From: UBA2336 sp036787955
GTDB taxonomy: Bacteria; Bacteroidota; Bacteroidia; Cytophagales; Cyclobacteriaceae
Length of the DNA: 64,000 nt
Direction of reading: 5' to 3'
Assembly: GCA_036787955.1 (NCBI GenBank)
Contig: DAIQOI010000011.1
Location: 1 to 64,000 of the forward strand
Shown piece after piece: positions 63,011 through 64,000 of this stretch (its first letter is position 1; each line of letters opens with the position of its first letter). A program made the position numbers and the translations under genes. The notes below the pieces were generated by a model. That model saw nothing but the letters and a program-made list of their open reading frames with translations, did not search any database and was not told the origin of the DNA.

Positions 63011-64000
63011 ATGGTACAAAGGCTCTGCATGCTCTTGCTGTGTATTTTTTGTGCTTCAGCTGCTTTGGCGCAACAGTACTATGTGGTGATTGGAGCATTT
63101 GCAGTTGAATCAAATGCCCGAAAGTTTACAGGGTACGCCCGCAACCAGCGGTTTGACGCAGCTTATAAGTTGAATGCCCTGCGCAACCTCCATTATGTGT
63201 ACGTAATGAAAACCACAAACCGGAAGGAAGCCTATGCCGAAGCGGTGCGGCTGCAAACCAAAACTGAGTTTACGGATGCATGGGTATTTTATGGCTACCT
63301 GGGCAACGAAGCCGCCTCCGAGCAGCCATCCCCCGTCAGCGCTGGGCCCGTTCAGCAACAGGAACCTGTACAGGAAAAGAAAAATATTCCTGCTGAAATT
63401 CCCGGGCCAGCATTGGAAGAAGCGAAAAAAGAGCCGGCACAAATAACAGAAACAGTTAACAAATCGGGCTTGCCACCGCCCAAAGGAAAATATTTTCGGT
63501 TCCGCATCACAACGACTGATGGACGACCGGTGCCCGGTGAAGTACACCACGTTGACCGGGTACGGCAGGCAGATATTGCCACTTACAAAACAGAACAGCT
63601 GATTGATCTTGTAAGCCCTCCCCAAAACCAGCCTTTAACCATTGTGTGCGGAATTTTCGGCTTTAAGGAAATTGTAAAAGTAATTGATTACAACGATCCG
63701 GCCACCTCAGCAGAAGCCGTTCAGGGAAGTGACGGGGAATGGATTATCACTTATAAACTTGAACCGCTTAAAAAAGGCGATGTACAGGTTATGTACAACG
63801 TGAGTTTTTACAAAGACGCAGCCATCATGACACCCCAGTCAAAAACAGAACTGGATGAACTGGTAAATATGATGAAGCTCAATCCCAACTACCGCATTAA
63901 AATCCACGGCCACTGCAACGGCAATTACAACAAACGATTGATTAAATATCCGGGCAAGAAAAAAAACTACTTCAGCATGACAGGCGCTGAGGATAAAAAT
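63011..64000 (+). CDS. OmpA-like envelope protein, C terminus cut by the window edge
   Basis: The open frame runs 330 codons from ATG at 63011 to the edge without a stop. A signal peptide (MLLLCIFCASAALAQ) is followed by a SPOR-like stretch (YYVVIGAFAVESNARKF, residues 22-100), then a Pro/Glu-rich linker. An OmpA-like domain starts at about 258 (VMYNVSFYKDAAIMTPQSKTEL), with the peptidoglycan-binding core LNPNYRIKIHGHCNGN. Such proteins tie the outer membrane to peptidoglycan. The rest of the domain lies beyond the window. Confidence 0.85.
   Translation, partial: MVQRLCMLLLCIFCASAALAQQYYVVIGAFAVESNARKFTGYARNQRFDAAYKLNALRNLHYVYVMKTTNRKEAYAEAVRLQTKTEFTDAWVFYGYLGNEAASEQPSPVSAGPVQQQEPVQEKKNIPAEIPGPALEEAKKEPAQITETVNKSGLPPPKGKYFRFRITTTDGRPVPGEVHHVDRVRQADIATYKTEQLIDLVSPPQNQPLTIVCGIFGFKEIVKVIDYNDPATSAEAVQGSDGEWIITYKLEPLKKGDVQVMYNVSFYKDAAIMTPQSKTELDELVNMMKLNPNYRIKIHGHCNGNYNKRLIKYPGKKKNYFSMTGAEDKN

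Overview
The window looks like chromosomal DNA of a Bacteroidota bacterium, most likely a Cytophagales (Cyclobacteriaceae-like) species. The support is indirect but consistent: a type IX secretion (T9SS) C-terminal sorting domain, many promoters of the Bacteroidota -7 type (TAnnTTTG), scarce Shine-Dalgarno signals, GTP-type PEP carboxykinase, and a miaB / sigma54 activator / lptE / secG gene order. A run of exactly 100 N (39658-39757) shows that this is a draft scaffold, probably a metagenome bin. I see no rRNA, tRNA or CRISPR array.

Layout. (1) 1-9.0 kb, minus strand: the N-terminal part of a giant beta-helical secreted adhesin that runs off the left edge, then a tight operon of a membrane-anchored nSTAND NTPase/WD40 protein, an outer-membrane barrel with a TPR-like start, and a lipoprotein. 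(2) 9.1-13.5 kb, minus: a nucleotide-transporter-like/HEAT/cNMP-binding fusion, an OmpH-like chaperone and a gamma-carbonic anhydrase. (3) 13.6-21.5 kb, mainly plus: miaB, sigma54 activator, lptE, a helical protein, secG, groES-groEL and a TerB-like protein. (4) 21.5-28.3 kb: OPT and POT peptide transporters, pckG, a DUF4168-like secreted protein and an M15 peptidase.

(5) 28.4-34.1 kb is the accessory island. Three tandem orphan RHS C-terminal cassettes share a near-identical upstream promoter block and a ~65-residue module (EKKEY..KKTYDRTFWGMRVETGGKVVGVKEKT), but each has a different C-terminal tip. Tip 1 is unknown, tip 2 is a HEFIH metallopeptidase-like domain and tip 3 is a JAB/JAMM domain. 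Each is followed immediately by an unrelated exported or lipoprotein gene, the expected place for an immunity gene. A broken REP-associated (HUH) transposase and REP-like hairpins lie in or beside the array, and a perfect 39-bp direct repeat brackets the whole stretch.

(6) 34.1-46.4 kb, minus: a glycerol operon (glpF-glpD-glpK), a T9SS secreted protein built of 171-residue repeats that broke the assembly, and topoisomerase IV (parE, parC). (7) 46.6-52.9 kb: housekeeping genes including a sterol-desaturase-family enzyme, a 3-hydroxyacyl-CoA dehydrogenase, mscL, dapD and a glycosyltransferase. (8) 52.9-59.7 kb, plus: a complete transition-metal uptake operon with a DtxR/MntR regulator under a palindromic operator, a TroA-type binding protein, a TonB receptor, an ABC ATPase, a permease fused to a second DtxR-like module, and a second permease. 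(9) 59.8-64 kb: mnmE, a BamA/TamA-like barrel, an ArsC-fold protein without the catalytic cysteine, and an OmpA-like protein cut by the right edge.

The best candidates for something undescribed are the RHS cassette array and the nSTAND/barrel/lipoprotein operon, whose predicted topology would put a WD40 domain in the periplasm beside its outer-membrane partners.
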